The notes beneath the pieces are model-generated. The model ran no database searches. It had not been told where the DNA came from and saw only the letters and a list, made by a program, of their open reading frames with translations. A DNA stretch of 64,000 nucleotides from an uncultured Exiguobacterium sp. (GTDB lineage: Bacteria > Bacillota > Bacilli > Exiguobacteriales > Exiguobacteriaceae): assembly GCA_913775715.1 (NCBI GenBank), contig CAJYMC010000007.1, positions 1 through 64,000 on the forward strand. Reading direction: 5' to 3'. Shown here one piece after another: positions 26,700 through 39,356 of the stretch (within the stretch, counting starts at the first letter, position 1; each line of letters starts with the position of its first letter). The position numbers and the translations under genes were made by a program.

Positions 26700-27533
26700 A
26701 TGAAAGTTTGGAAAAAATTCGTAGGTACTGCCGCTGTATCCGTCTTAGCAATTAGCCTTGCTGCATGTGGCGAAAAATCATCAGGATCAGGTAGCGACGA
26801 CAAAACACTCGTCATCGGTGCTTCCAACGTACCACACGCTGAGATTCTTCAGCACGTCAAAAAAGAATACGAAGCAAAAGGCTACAAGCTTGAAATCAAG
26901 AAGTTCCAAGATTACGTACTTCCGAACAAAGCGCTCGCTTCAAAAGAAATCGATGCGAACTACTTCCAGCACGTACCGTATCTTGAGCAACAAGAGAAAG
27001 AAAACAAATCATATAAGTTCGCGAACGCAGGTGGCGTCCACGTTGAACCACTCGGTATTTATTCGAAGAAATACAAGTCACTCGATAAGTTACCAAACGG
27101 TGCAACGATCTTAACGAGCTCAAACGTCGCGGAACGCGGTCGTGTCTTGACGTTCCTTCAAAATGAAGGATTGATCAAACTCAAAGACGGTAAAACGACA
27201 GATGCACAACTCGGTGATATCGCGGAGAACCCGAAGAAACTCAAGTTCAAGACGAACATCGAAGCATCACTTCTTCCGCAAGCTTATAAAAACAATGAAG
27301 GTGACGCTGTCCTCATCAACACGAACTACGCGATTGATAACGGTCTGAACCCGTTGAAAGACGCGATCGCTTCAGAAGATGAGTCGTCACCATACGTCAA
27401 CATCATCGTTACACGTGACGGCGATGAGAAAGACAAGCGTGTCACGACACTTCTCGATGTCTTGCACGAAAAGAAAAACCAAGATTGGATCCTCGACAAG
27501 TACAAAGGTGCGGTCGTTCCAGTCAGCAAATAA
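26700..27533 (+). CDS. metQ: Methionine-binding lipoprotein
   Basis: 277 residues; NlpA/MetQ family. Signal peptide with lipobox SLAAC (cysteine at about 22), then a Ser/Gly linker. Motifs VIGASNVPHAEIL, EIDANYFQHVPYLEQ and NTNYAIDNGLNP are typical of MetQ ligand-binding domains. TTGGAGGAATC is the RBS of ATG 26700. Confidence 0.94.
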   Translation: MKVWKKFVGTAAVSVLAISLAACGEKSSGSGSDDKTLVIGASNVPHAEILQHVKKEYEAKGYKLEIKKFQDYVLPNKALASKEIDANYFQHVPYLEQQEKENKSYKFANAGGVHVEPLGIYSKKYKSLDKLPNGATILTSSNVAERGRVLTFLQNEGLIKLKDGKTTDAQLGDIAENPKKLKFKTNIEASLLPQAYKNNEGDAVLINTNYAIDNGLNPLKDAIASEDESSPYVNIIVTRDGDEKDKRVTTLLDVLHEKKNQDWILDKYKGAVVPVSK

Positions 27534-27547
27534 GTTCACCGAAACCG

Positions 27548-27580
27548 GCATCCTTCCTATATAATGGAAGGATGCTTTTC
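27548..27580 (+). terminator. metNPQ terminator
   Basis: GCATCCTTCC (27548-27557) pairs with GGAAGGATGC (27566-27575), followed by TTTTC. Confidence 0.85.
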
Positions 27581-27612
27581 ATTTGTCTGAAACAGGGGTT
27601 AGGGGGAATCAT

Positions 27613-28863
27613 ATGCAACGCATTCGTCAACTGCATCCGTTGACACTCGGGGTCTTGTTCGGGACATTTTTCTCACGTCTCGGAACGTTCATCACGATGC
27701 CGTTCTTCGCCATTTATATGACGACTGTTCTGAAGTTTGATCCGGTCGATGTCGGCTGGGTCCTGAGTATTTCGGCAATCGCCAGTCTCGTCATGAGTTT
27801 CATCGGCGGTACACTGTCAGACCGGTACGGTCGGCGGACGATGATGCTCGCTGGAACGATCGGATTCGCGATCGTTTTCATTGCGCTGGCACAAGTCGAG
27901 ACATTCTGGGCATTCTTCATCCTTAGTGCCTTGAACGGGGTCTGTCGCTCGATTTTTGAGCCATCCGCCCGTGCCTTGATCAGTGATACGACGGACGAAG
28001 CGAACCGGTTGTTCGTCTTCAATATCCGTTACGCGATGATCAACATCGCGGCAGCAATCGGACCGGGAATCGCTTTACTGCTGAGTGCGGGGAACACGTC
28101 CGCGACGTTTTACATCACGGCGTTCGTCTATATCGTGTACGGGGTAATGATCGGTATCTTATTCAAACGTCATCCAATCACTGAGACGCATGGTGGCAAG
28201 AAGGTGTCGTTTGGAGCAACGGTTCGTCTGTTGCGGACGGATATCGCCTTTACGCTGGCACTCGCCGGTATCATCTTCGGCGTCTTCGGCTACAGCCAGT
28301 TCAACTCGACCTTGCCACAGTTCTTGACGGAAACGTCACTCCTTGAAGGCGGGAAGACACTCTATGCGATCTTAATCACGATCAATGCGATCACCGTCTT
28401 GGTTGTGCAATATCCGATCATGAAGTTTGGTGTCAAGACGTCACCGCTCGTCTCGATCACGACCGGGATTGCGACAGTTGCGATCGGATTGTTCATCATG
28501 GGAAATGCGAACGCGATCTGGTTGATGATCGTCGCGATGTTCATCTTCACGTGCGGCGAAGTCATGATGTTCACGATGACTGATATCTTGACTGATCGGT
28601 TCGCCAAACCAGAATTACGGGGCAGTTATTTCGGGGCGATGGGCTTGACGTCGATCGGACAATCCATCGGTCCGATCGCCGGAGGACATTTGTTAAGTTT
28701 ATATGGAGCGGACCGTCCGTTACCGATTTTCGGGATATTAGCGGGCTTGACATTATTCGGAATACCACTGCTCTTACTGTCACAACGGATTCATCGGGCT
28801 TCGACGATCGAGGAACTCGAGGAACCGGGGAAACTTTCGAATGATTCTCAACAAAACGCGTGA
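27613..28863 (+). CDS. Major facilitator superfamily transporter
   Basis: 416 residues, 12 predicted transmembrane helices. The MFS loop 2-3 motif GGTLSDRYGRRTMM (about residue 65) marks a drug:H+ antiporter-type (DHA1) exporter. A PSARALISDTTDEANR stretch follows helix 4. The substrate cannot be told from sequence. AGGGGGAATC precedes ATG 27613. It is a single gene between the metNPQ terminator and the suf operon. Confidence 0.85.
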   Translation: MQRIRQLHPLTLGVLFGTFFSRLGTFITMPFFAIYMTTVLKFDPVDVGWVLSISAIASLVMSFIGGTLSDRYGRRTMMLAGTIGFAIVFIALAQVETFWAFFILSALNGVCRSIFEPSARALISDTTDEANRLFVFNIRYAMINIAAAIGPGIALLLSAGNTSATFYITAFVYIVYGVMIGILFKRHPITETHGGKKVSFGATVRLLRTDIAFTLALAGIIFGVFGYSQFNSTLPQFLTETSLLEGGKTLYAILITINAITVLVVQYPIMKFGVKTSPLVSITTGIATVAIGLFIMGNANAIWLMIVAMFIFTCGEVMMFTMTDILTDRFAKPELRGSYFGAMGLTSIGQSIGPIAGGHLLSLYGADRPLPIFGILAGLTLFGIPLLLLSQRIHRASTIEELEEPGKLSNDSQQNA

Positions 28864-28996
28864 TTTTGAGAAAAAACAACGAGCGATGACGCTTGAATAA
28901 TACGCGATGTTTCTTTAAGATTAGAATGATACTAAATTAGTAACGCTCGTGTTCTGAATCGTCAGTCACGAAATGAATAGATGGAGGGATTCTAAC

Positions 28997-29782
28997 ATGA
29001 AGGCTTCACACTTGAAGATTGAAGATCTACACGTCGCGATCGACGGCAAGGAAATCTTGAAAGGCGTCAACTTGGAAATCAAAGGCGGGGAAATCCACGC
29101 GGTCATGGGACCAAACGGGACAGGTAAATCAACACTCGCATCAGCATTGATGGGTCACCCATCGTACGAAGTGACATCTGGTTCAGTCACACTTGACGGC
29201 GAAGACGTCCTCGACATGGAAGTCGATGAGCGCGCACAAGCGGGAATGTTCCTCGCAATGCAGTACCCAAGCGAAATCAGTGGTGTCACGAACTCTGACT
29301 TCCTTCGTTCAGCGATCAACTCGCGTCGTGAAGAAGGCGATGAAATCTCACTCATGAAGTTCATCCGTGAGCTTGATTCACAAATGGGTCTTCTCGAGAT
29401 GCCTTCAGAAATGGCACACCGTTACCTCAACGAAGGTTTCTCTGGTGGAGAAAAGAAACGTAACGAAATTCTTCAGATGATGATGCTTAAACCAGCGATC
29501 GCGATTCTTGATGAAATCGATTCAGGTCTTGATATCGATGCATTGAAAGTCGTCGCAAAAGGTGTCAACGAAATGCGTTCACCTGAATTCGGCTGCTTGA
29601 TCATCACGCACTACCAACGTCTCTTGAACTATATCGAGCCAGATTTCATCCACATCATGATGGGCGGAAAAATCGTCATGTCTGGTGGTAAAGAACTCGC
29701 ACACCGTCTCGAAGCAGAAGGTTATGACTGGGTTAAAAAAGAACTCGGCATCGAAGACGTCGAAATCGAAACAAAAGCGTAA
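28997..29782 (+). CDS. sufC: SUF Fe-S assembly ATPase
   Basis: 261 residues; ABC-type ATPase without membrane partners. Walker A GPNGTGKST (about 38), signature FSGGEKKRNEILQM and Walker B AILDEIDSGLDIDAL with the SufC-specific GLD. With SufB and SufD it forms the scaffold on which Fe-S clusters are built. GGAGGG before ATG 28997. First gene of sufCDSUB, the only apparent general Fe-S system in the window. Confidence 0.96.
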   Translation: MKASHLKIEDLHVAIDGKEILKGVNLEIKGGEIHAVMGPNGTGKSTLASALMGHPSYEVTSGSVTLDGEDVLDMEVDERAQAGMFLAMQYPSEISGVTNSDFLRSAINSRREEGDEISLMKFIRELDSQMGLLEMPSEMAHRYLNEGFSGGEKKRNEILQMMMLKPAIAILDEIDSGLDIDALKVVAKGVNEMRSPEFGCLIITHYQRLLNYIEPDFIHIMMGGKIVMSGGKELAHRLEAEGYDWVKKELGIEDVEIETKA

Positions 29783-29797
29783 GACGAGGGAGGAAGC

Positions 29798-32727
<2,930 letters not shown>

Positions 32728-32763
32728 ACTTCGGTCACAAGCAAGTAAGAGGAGGAAATGAAC

Positions 32764-34161
32764 ATGGCAAAGAACATGCCGGAAATTGGCGATTATAAAT
32801 ATGGTTTCCACGATCGCGATATCTCGATCTTCCGTTCTGGACGCGGCTTGACGACTGAAGTCGTCGAAACGATCTCGAAAATGAAGGAAGAACCACAATG
32901 GATGCTTGATTTCCGTTTGAAATCACTCAAGATCTTCAACGAACAAGCAATGCCAGCGTGGGGTGGCGATCTCTCAGAATTGAACTTCGACGACATCACG
33001 TACTACGTCAAGCCGTCTGAACGTGCAGAGAAATCGTGGGATGAAGTACCGGAAGAAATCAAACGTACGTTTGATAAGCTCGGTATCCCTGAAGCAGAGC
33101 AAAAATACTTGGCAGGTGTCTCGGCTCAGTACGAGTCAGAGGTCGTCTACCACAACATGAAAGAAGACCTCGAAGAAATCGGTGTCGTCTTCAAAGATAC
33201 AGATACAGCGTTAAAAGAGAACGAAGATATCTTCCGTGAGTACTTCGGAAAATTAATCCCGCCAACAGACAACAAGTTCGCAGCTTTGAACACAGCGGTC
33301 TGGTCAGGTGGATCGTTCATCTACGTACCAAAAGGTGTTAAAGTCGACACGCCGCTTCAAGCCTACTTCCGCATCAACTCGGAAAACATGGGTCAATTCG
33401 AGCGGACGTTGATCATCGTTGATGACGAAGCATCGGTTCACTACGTCGAAGGATGTACAGCACCGGTCTACACGACGAACTCGCTTCACTCAGCGGTCGT
33501 TGAGATCTTCATCAACAAAAACGCTTACTGCCGTTACACGACGATCCAAAACTGGGCGAACAACGTCTACAACCTCGTTACGAAGCGTGCGATCTGTGAA
33601 GCTGGCGCAACGATGGAATGGGTCGATGGTAACATCGGTTCGAAATTGACGATGAAATACCCAGCCGTCATCCTCAAAGGTGAAGGTTCACGTGGTATGA
33701 CATTGTCAATCGCAATCGCTGGTAAAGGTCAACACCAAGATGCGGGTGCGAAGATGATTCACTTAGCACCGAACACATCGTCGACGATCGTCTCGAAGTC
33801 GATCTCAAAACACGGTGGTAAAGTCACGTACCGCGGTATCGTTCACTTCGGACGTAAAGCGACAGGTGCACGTTCGAACATCGAATGTGATACGCTCATC
33901 ATGGATAACCAATCGACGTCGGATACGATTCCGTACAACGAAATCCTCAACGACAACATTTCGCTTGAGCACGAAGCGAAAGTCTCGAAGGTCTCGGAAG
34001 AGCAATTGTTCTACCTCATGAGCCGCGGGATCTCACAAGAGGAAGCAACGGAAATGATCGTCATGGGCTTCATCGAGCCGTTCACGAAAGAGCTTCCAAT
34101 GGAATATGCGGTCGAAATGAACCGTCTCATCAAGTTCGAGATGGAAGGTTCAATCGGATAA
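32764..34161 (+). CDS. sufB: SUF Fe-S assembly protein SufB
   Basis: 465 residues. Features [46 protein letters not shown] and the C-terminal [26 protein letters not shown] 32764 is preferred to the in-frame ATG at 32758 because AGAGGAGG is 8 bases before the former and only 2-3 before the latter. Last gene of the operon, followed by a terminator. Confidence 0.96.
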   Translation: MAKNMPEIGDYKYGFHDRDISIFRSGRGLTTEVVETISKMKEEPQWMLDFRLKSLKIFNEQAMPAWGGDLSELNFDDITYYVKPSERAEKSWDEVPEEIKRTFDKLGIPEAEQKYLAGVSAQYESEVVYHNMKEDLEEIGVVFKDTDTALKENEDIFREYFGKLIPPTDNKFAALNTAVWSGGSFIYVPKGVKVDTPLQAYFRINSENMGQFERTLIIVDDEASVHYVEGCTAPVYTTNSLHSAVVEIFINKNAYCRYTTIQNWANNVYNLVTKRAICEAGATMEWVDGNIGSKLTMKYPAVILKGEGSRGMTLSIAIAGKGQHQDAGAKMIHLAPNTSSTIVSKSISKHGGKVTYRGIVHFGRKATGARSNIECDTLIMDNQSTSDTIPYNEILNDNISLEHEAKVSKVSEEQLFYLMSRGISQEEATEMIVMGFIEPFTKELPMEYAVEMNRLIKFEMEGSIG

Positions 34162-34169
34162 TTCGTCTT

Positions 34170-34201
34170 ACTCTCTCATCTACGGATGAGGGAGTTTTTT
34201 T
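34170..34201 (+). terminator. suf operon terminator
   Basis: ACTCTCTCAT with ATGAGGGAGT (one G-U) around CTACGG, then seven T. Confidence 0.9.
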
Positions 34202-34246
34202 CATGAAATGGTTATTGGGGTAAAGAGTGAAAAAGGAGGGATTACT

Positions 34247-34801
34247 ATGCGTGACATCGTCTATTCCTTTCAAGTCTCGCTCGACGGTTATATCGAAGAT
34301 GCGTCAGGTAGGATCGATTTCGCTTCACCAGACGCAGAATTACATCAGTATTTCAATGACTACGAGAAAGCGTTCGATACCCATGTCTATGGACGTCGTT
34401 TGTACGAGATGATGCAATACTGGGAGACAGCGGATCAGGAAGACGAGCCGATTGTCGTTGAGTATGCGAAAACCTGGCAATCGCTTGAGAAGGTCGTCTT
34501 CTCGCGGACGCTCGACGCTGTCGAAGGAAAGGCGCGTCTAGCGAATCAGTCGCTTGCCGAGGAACTTCAAGCACTAAAAGCCTTGCCTGGAAAACAGATT
34601 GCGATCGGTGGGGCGACGCTTGCTGCTGAAGCAATTGAGCTTGGACTCGTCGATCGCTATCATATCGTGATTTACCCTGTTCTGCTCGGCGGTGGAAAAC
34701 GAATGTTTCCGGTGCTTGATCAACCGCAACACTTAAAATTGATTAAAACACAATGCTTCGAATCAGGATGTATCATCCTCGAATATGAACGTTTAAATTG
34801 A
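34247..34801 (+). CDS. Dihydrofolate reductase-fold (RibD C-terminal-like) protein
   Basis: 184 residues; YyaP/YwjB-type family with the DHFR/RibD C-terminal fold. Motifs: SLDGYIEDASGRIDF (about 10), VYGRRLYEMMQYW (about 43), KVVFSRTL, IAIGGATLAAEAIELGLVDRYHIVIYPVLLGGGKRMF. Probably binds NADPH; the substrate is unknown. AAAGGAGGG precedes ATG 34247. Confidence 0.85.
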   Translation: MRDIVYSFQVSLDGYIEDASGRIDFASPDAELHQYFNDYEKAFDTHVYGRRLYEMMQYWETADQEDEPIVVEYAKTWQSLEKVVFSRTLDAVEGKARLANQSLAEELQALKALPGKQIAIGGATLAAEAIELGLVDRYHIVIYPVLLGGGKRMFPVLDQPQHLKLIKTQCFESGCIILEYERLN

Positions 34802-34878
34802 AGCATTGAAGAAGAAATCCCGGATTCTGCTATGCTATGATAAACAGGTAGAATAGAACACGTAAGGGGGAGGAGCGC

Positions 34879-35721
34879 ATGATATATATCGGTGTTACGG
34901 GCTGGGGAGATCATGATAGTCTCTACTTGACCCCGCAAGATCGTAAAGAGAAACTGGCTGCCTATGCCGGTCATTTTCCAGCGGTCGAGGTCGACTCGAC
35001 ATTCTATGCGATTCAACCGGAACGAAACTACGAAAAATGGACATCTGAGACACCGGACGGGTTTCGCTTCATCGTCAAGGTCCACCGGGCGATGAGTGGA
35101 CATGACCGGGAGAATAAAGATCCGCTCGGTCCGATTTTTGAACAATATATCGCATCGATCGAACCGATGCGAAAGAGTGGAAAGATTGCAGCGATCCTCG
35201 TGCAGCTGCCACCTTGGTTCGATGTCAGCAAAATGCACTTGGAGTATTTGCAGACGATCCGAAAATCACTTGCTGGACTGCCGGTCGCGATTGAGTTCCG
35301 AAATCCATCGTGGTATTCGGAAGCTTATCGTGAGCGGACGCTCCGATTTTTGAAGGAACATCAGTTCATTCATACGATTTGCGATGAACCGCAGACCGAA
35401 GATGGTTCCGTACCATTCGTACCGGTCGTGACGCAGGAGACGGCATTCATCCGCCTTCATGGACGAAATAAAGCCGGTTGGTTAAAGAAACCGGGTCAAA
35501 GCAGCGACGATTGGCGAAAAGTCCGCTGTCTCTACCGCTACTCAGAAGACGAGTTACAGGAACTCGCAAGTCACGTCCGAAACGTGGCAGCGGAAGCAAA
35601 GGATGTCTATGTCTTCTTCAATAACAACTCAGCAGGAGATGCTGCCCCGAATGCGAAACGATTAATCGAGATTCTCGATCTCGACTATGAACTCGCGCCG
35701 CGACAAATCTCATTGTTTTAA
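34879..35721 (+). CDS. yunF: DUF72 family protein (YecE/YunF-like)
   Basis: 280 residues, TIM-barrel-like DUF72 family. Marks: YIGVTGWGDHDSLY at the start, EVDSTFYAIQPERNYEKW (about 38), GFRFIVKVHRAMSGH, AILVQLPPWFD, AIEFRNPSWY, FIRLHGRNKAGWL and YVFFNNNSAGDAAPNAKRL. Enzymatic role is not established for the family. In B. subtilis yunF lies in the same yun group as yunD, the next gene here. GGGGGAGGAG precedes the ATG. Confidence 0.88.
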   Translation: MIYIGVTGWGDHDSLYLTPQDRKEKLAAYAGHFPAVEVDSTFYAIQPERNYEKWTSETPDGFRFIVKVHRAMSGHDRENKDPLGPIFEQYIASIEPMRKSGKIAAILVQLPPWFDVSKMHLEYLQTIRKSLAGLPVAIEFRNPSWYSEAYRERTLRFLKEHQFIHTICDEPQTEDGSVPFVPVVTQETAFIRLHGRNKAGWLKKPGQSSDDWRKVRCLYRYSEDELQELASHVRNVAAEAKDVYVFFNNNSAGDAAPNAKRLIEILDLDYELAPRQISLF

Positions 35722-35742
35722 ATCATCAAGGGGGGCTTCTGC

Positions 35743-37044
35743 ATGAAGTTACACATCATTCACTATAATGATCTGCATTCACACTTCGACATGTGGCCTC
35801 GCTACATGTCCTTCGTCAAGGAACACCGGACGTATGATTCGCTCGTTTTTGATCTCGGCGATCATGCGGACCGTGTCGATCCAGCGACGGAAGCAACAAA
35901 AGGAAAAATCAATACGCATCTACTGAATGCGTTGATGCCGACTGCCGTGACGATCGGGAACAATGAAGGCATCACGTTTCCGCATGACTGGTTAGCGAAT
36001 CTCTATACGGAAGCGGACTTTCCGGTCCTCGTCTCGAATTTAGAAGCACCGTTTGCCAAGCAAGGAGTCATTCACGAATTACCGACCGGAAAAGTCGGCG
36101 TCTTTGGTCTGACGGCACCGTATATCGAACTATACGGTTTACTTGGTTGGACGATCGAAGAACCGTTTGATGTCGCGGCGCGTGAAATCGAGCGGTTGCG
36201 TCAAGAAGTCGACGTCTTGATTTGTTTAAGTCACCTCGGTTTCTATCAAGACGAAGAACTCGCGATGCGTTTTCCGGAGCTCGATTTGATCATCGGTGCG
36301 CATACGCATCATGTCCTTGATGACGGTGTCGTTAAGAACGGTGTCTTGATCACGCAAGCGGGAAAACATGGGCAATATGCAGGTGAGATCTACATGAATA
36401 CGGATACTGGCGAGAAGGAAGCGGTCCTTCACTCCTTGCATGATTACGCCGAGGATGAAGCGACGGCAAAATTACTTGACCGGGAGCAGTATCTGGCGGA
36501 ACAACAGATGAAGGAGCCGATTGGCGAGACATCGGGTCTAGCCAATGACTGGTTCAGTGAGTCGCCGTTTTCGCAGTTACTCGTCGAGACGATGCGCGAC
36601 TGGTGTGATGCGGATATCGCTTGTGTCACAGCAGGTATTCTGCTTGGGTCACTTCCACCAGGTCCTGTTTCTGCGTTTGACTTACATCGACTCTGTCCGC
36701 ACCCGATCAATCCTTGTAAAGTGACGATGACTGGAGAGGAATTACAAACTTTCCTCGACGAAGTCAAAACAGATCAGTTCGAACAATTAAAGGTTCGAGG
36801 TCTCGGTTTCCGTGGTAAGTTGATGGGGCGGATGCATTATGCTGGTTTGGCGGCACATCAACCGCTTGAGCCAACACAAAACTATACGGTCGTCTTACCG
36901 GATATGTTCACGTTCGGTCCACTCTTTCCAGCGATCAAAGAAATGCCCAAAGAATATTTCATGCCGGAATTGTTACGGGATTTGTTGTTCGAACGCTTAT
37001 CGGAGAAGTCGGAATATAATGAATTGCATGTTCGCAAACCCTGA
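35743..37044 (+). CDS. yunD: 5'-nucleotidase-like metallophosphoesterase YunD
   Basis: 433 residues in two parts: an N-terminal calcineurin-type metallophosphatase (HYNDLHSHFD, FDLGDHADRVD, IGNNEGIT, LSHLGFYQDEELA, GAHTHHVL) and a C-terminal 5'-nucleotidase domain (from about residue 260; LLVETMRDWCDADIA, GLGFRG). No signal peptide or anchor is visible, so it is likely cytoplasmic, unlike many 5'-nucleotidases. AAGGGGGG precedes the ATG. Confidence 0.88.
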   Translation: MKLHIIHYNDLHSHFDMWPRYMSFVKEHRTYDSLVFDLGDHADRVDPATEATKGKINTHLLNALMPTAVTIGNNEGITFPHDWLANLYTEADFPVLVSNLEAPFAKQGVIHELPTGKVGVFGLTAPYIELYGLLGWTIEEPFDVAAREIERLRQEVDVLICLSHLGFYQDEELAMRFPELDLIIGAHTHHVLDDGVVKNGVLITQAGKHGQYAGEIYMNTDTGEKEAVLHSLHDYAEDEATAKLLDREQYLAEQQMKEPIGETSGLANDWFSESPFSQLLVETMRDWCDADIACVTAGILLGSLPPGPVSAFDLHRLCPHPINPCKVTMTGEELQTFLDEVKTDQFEQLKVRGLGFRGKLMGRMHYAGLAAHQPLEPTQNYTVVLPDMFTFGPLFPAIKEMPKEYFMPELLRDLLFERLSEKSEYNELHVRKP

Positions 37045-37106
37045 TTGTTTGTTATACTAAAGCAGACATGAATTGACTTTTTGGGGATGAAGGGGGAAGC
37101 GAAACC

Positions 37107-38006
37107 ATGGGACGCGGAGAAATCCAACGTAAACCGGAATGGTTGAAAATCAAGCTGAATACGAATGAAACCTACACAGAATTAAAAAGTATGATGCGCG
37201 AGAAAAAGCTACATACTGTCTGTGAGGAAGCAAAGTGTCCGAATATCCACGAGTGTTGGGCGGTACGCCGGACGGCGACGTTCATGATTCTCGGAAGTAT
37301 CTGCACACGTGCGTGCCGTTTTTGCGCCGTGACGACAGGACGTCCAAACGAACTCGATCTCGAAGAACCAAAACGTGTTGCGGAATCCGTCCGTTTGATG
37401 AACCTGAAGCACGCAGTCATCACAGCGGTTGCCCGTGACGATCTGAATGATTTCGGAGCAGGCGTTTACGCTGAAACCGTCCGTGAAGTGCGTCGGATGA
37501 ATCCAGAGACGTCAATCGAAGTCTTGCCTTCAGATATGGGTGGGAACTTTGAGGCATTGAAAACGCTGATCGATGCACAGCCAGACATCATGAACCACAA
37601 CATCGAGACGGTCCGCCGTCTGACGCCGACCGTTCGTGCGAAAGCAACTTACGACCGGACGCTTGAATTCCTTCGTCGTTCGAAGGAACTCGCACCTGAA
37701 ATTCCAACGAAGTCGAGCTTGATGCTTGGTCTTGGTGAGACATGGGAAGAGATTCTTGAAACGATGGATGATCTTCGCGCACATAACGTCGACATCATGA
37801 CAATCGGTCAGTATCTCCAACCGACGAAAAAACACCTCGACGTCATCAAATACTATACACCACAAGAGTTCGCTGAACTGAAGCAGATTGCGCTCAGCAA
37901 AGGCTTCTCGCACTGTGAGGCAGGTCCACTCGTTCGTTCGTCGTATCACGCGGATGAGCAAGTCAACGCAGCGAAAAAGAATAAAACAGCACTTCCGATC
38001 GACTAA
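37107..38006 (+). CDS. lipA: Lipoyl synthase
   Basis: 299 residues; radical SAM enzyme that inserts two sulfurs into octanoyl groups. Two Fe-S cysteine sets are visible: [12 protein letters not shown] (auxiliary cluster, about 38-49) and [10 protein letters not shown] (radical SAM CX3CX2C, about 64-71), plus the C-terminal RSSYHAD with the serine ligand of the auxiliary cluster. Its products would modify GcvH, also in the window. Located beside yunD and yutD as in B. subtilis. Confidence 0.97.
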   Translation: MGRGEIQRKPEWLKIKLNTNETYTELKSMMREKKLHTVCEEAKCPNIHECWAVRRTATFMILGSICTRACRFCAVTTGRPNELDLEEPKRVAESVRLMNLKHAVITAVARDDLNDFGAGVYAETVREVRRMNPETSIEVLPSDMGGNFEALKTLIDAQPDIMNHNIETVRRLTPTVRAKATYDRTLEFLRRSKELAPEIPTKSSLMLGLGETWEEILETMDDLRAHNVDIMTIGQYLQPTKKHLDVIKYYTPQEFAELKQIALSKGFSHCEAGPLVRSSYHADEQVNAAKKNKTALPID

Positions 38007-38011
38007 TGATC

Positions 38012-38046
38012 AAAAACCGTTCGAGCAGTTGCTCGGACGGTTTTTC
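38012..38046 (+). terminator. lipA terminator
   Basis: AAAAACCGTTCGAGCA pairs with TGCTCGGACGGTTTTT (one mismatch/G-U), ending in a T run. Confidence 0.88.
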
Positions 38047-38100
38047 GTCTGCCAGGCGAAATGGAATATGCTATGATAAGAACAGCAGGAGGTGGGAATA

Positions 38101-38478
38101 ATGATACAAGTCAATCGGGAACGTTATGAGGTCGTCGAAGAGAAGCGCGAAGGTTTTAATGAGGAAGCCTTCATCGGTCGTTTTAGCGATGTCCTTGAGA
38201 AATATGATTATATCGTGGGGGACTGGGGGCACGGTCAATTACGGCTACGTGGCTTCTATGAGGATCAACACGAGAAAGCAACATTCGATACGAAGATTTC
38301 GCATGTGGCGGATTATCTCTACGAATACTGTAACTTCGGATGTGCCTACTTCATCGTCAAGAAGATCGGATTGGTAGAAGGAGAAGAAGCACCACCTCGC
38401 TTCGACGGTTCTTCATCCAATACGTTGAAGTTGAAACGGAAGTTCGCACCTGCACCAGAGAAGGCGGAAGGCGAGTAA
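38101..38478 (+). CDS. yutD: YutD family protein
   Basis: 125 residues. Motifs FSDVLEKYDYIVGDWGHGQLRLRGF and YLYEYCNFGCAYFIVKK are typical of YutD, a conserved Firmicute protein without a clear function. A GTG three codons earlier overlaps the AGGAGGTG RBS; ATG 38101 is preferred. Follows lipA as in B. subtilis. Confidence 0.85.
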   Translation: MIQVNRERYEVVEEKREGFNEEAFIGRFSDVLEKYDYIVGDWGHGQLRLRGFYEDQHEKATFDTKISHVADYLYEYCNFGCAYFIVKKIGLVEGEEAPPRFDGSSSNTLKLKRKFAPAPEKAEGE

Positions 38479-38500
38479 TCAAACTGTCATACAGAAAAGC

Positions 38501-38526
38501 GTTTCTAGTGGACGGAATTCGGCTAT
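38501..38526 (+). promoter_or_regulatory. SigB-type promoter candidate
   Basis: GTTTCT (38501-38506), 14-base spacer, GGCTAT (38521-38526), close to the SigB pattern GTTT..-N12-14-GGG.AT. It precedes a general-stress-type gene by about 38 bases, which agrees with SigB control. Confidence 0.55.
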
Positions 38527-38563
38527 TACTATAAGTATCATGTACCTATAGGGGGAACTATCC

Positions 38564-39010
38564 ATGCGAATCGTTGGAATTTACTCATCCGTACCAGAAG
38601 TCGTCAGTGCCGTGCACGATCTCCGTGTTGCCGGTGTCGTCTCGACTGATTTAAAAGTCTTAGCGCACGACAAATACGATCTCGAACAAATCGAGGAATT
38701 GGCGGATCTGAACAACCAACAGACATCCACGCGTCTGTCGCAGGAAGATCATCGTAATCTCTGGCAGGAAATCAAAAGCATCTTTAAAAAGGATGATACG
38801 GTCTCTCATGGGGATGTTATTCGAGGAAGTGGCTTGACGAAGGAAGACGTCGATCGTGCGAATCATGCGGTCGAAAGCGGTCAATTTGTATTACTCGTCG
38901 GCGATGAAGCGGATCAGCATTCAGAGCGTCGTGCTCATGATGAGTCAGATAATACGAACGTCTTCAGTGGACCGAATACATTGAATGAACGAAACGATCG
39001 TCTCTTATAA
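38564..39010 (+). CDS. General stress protein, YflT family
   Basis: 148 residues; the N-terminal 95 residues match the YflT/GsiB-17M heat-stress domain (MRIVGIYSSVPEVVSAVHDLR; ...FVLLVGDE with an alternating ferredoxin-like pattern). The last 45 residues are polar, with many Asp, Asn and Arg, probably disordered. Function unknown; the SigB-type promoter suggests induction by stress. TAGGGGG precedes the ATG. Confidence 0.78.
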   Translation: MRIVGIYSSVPEVVSAVHDLRVAGVVSTDLKVLAHDKYDLEQIEELADLNNQQTSTRLSQEDHRNLWQEIKSIFKKDDTVSHGDVIRGSGLTKEDVDRANHAVESGQFVLLVGDEADQHSERRAHDESDNTNVFSGPNTLNERNDRLL

Positions 39011-39013
39011 GAC

Positions 39014-39046
39014 AAAAAGCCTTCGTCCACGGACGAAGGCTTTTTT
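39014..39046. terminator. Bidirectional terminator
   Basis: AAAAAGCCTTCGTCC with GGACGAAGGCTTTTTT around an AC turn; A and T runs on both sides serve the stress gene and the convergent DUF3055 gene. Confidence 0.92.
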
Positions 39047-39321
39047 CATAGACCGATGTAAGCGCGAAGATACATCTCGAGTTCCATGGCCGCATCGTCT
39101 TCGACGTCAAACGCCGTCGCGATGTAGCCAGGTTCATCAAAATCGTCCGCACCGATGATTGCATACCGGTTCGATAAAAGATTCAAGACAAGAATCTTAC
39201 CGTAAAAATGTTCCGAGTGCGTGATGGCGAGATCAAACCGACTAGCTTCTCCGATCCAACTGACAAAGCGTGTCTTCGTTTGTTCGACATCATCATATAA
39301 AAAATCACGTTCTTCCATCAT
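39046..39321 (-). CDS. DUF3055 (SAV0927) family protein
   Basis: 91 residues. FLYDDVEQTKTRFVSWIGE, RFDLAITHSEHFYGKILVLNL, YAIIGADDFDEPGYI match the DUF3055 pattern, a small conserved Firmicute family of unknown function. GAGGGAAG precedes a double ATG start. It lies 35 bases after glpX on the same strand with no terminator between, so both are likely on one message. Confidence 0.8.
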   Translation of the reverse strand: MMEERDFLYDDVEQTKTRFVSWIGEASRFDLAITHSEHFYGKILVLNLLSNRYAIIGADDFDEPGYIATAFDVEDDAAMELEMYLRAYIGL

Positions 39322-39356
39322 TCAGCTTCCCTCATTTCCCTAACATCTGTTTCAGA

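Noticed and set aside
28864-28996. Promoter and Fur/PerR-like operator before sufC
   Set aside because: TTAG-AATGATA-CTAA is a short palindrome, but it does not match Fur or PerR sites, and no convincing -35/-10 pair could be fixed.
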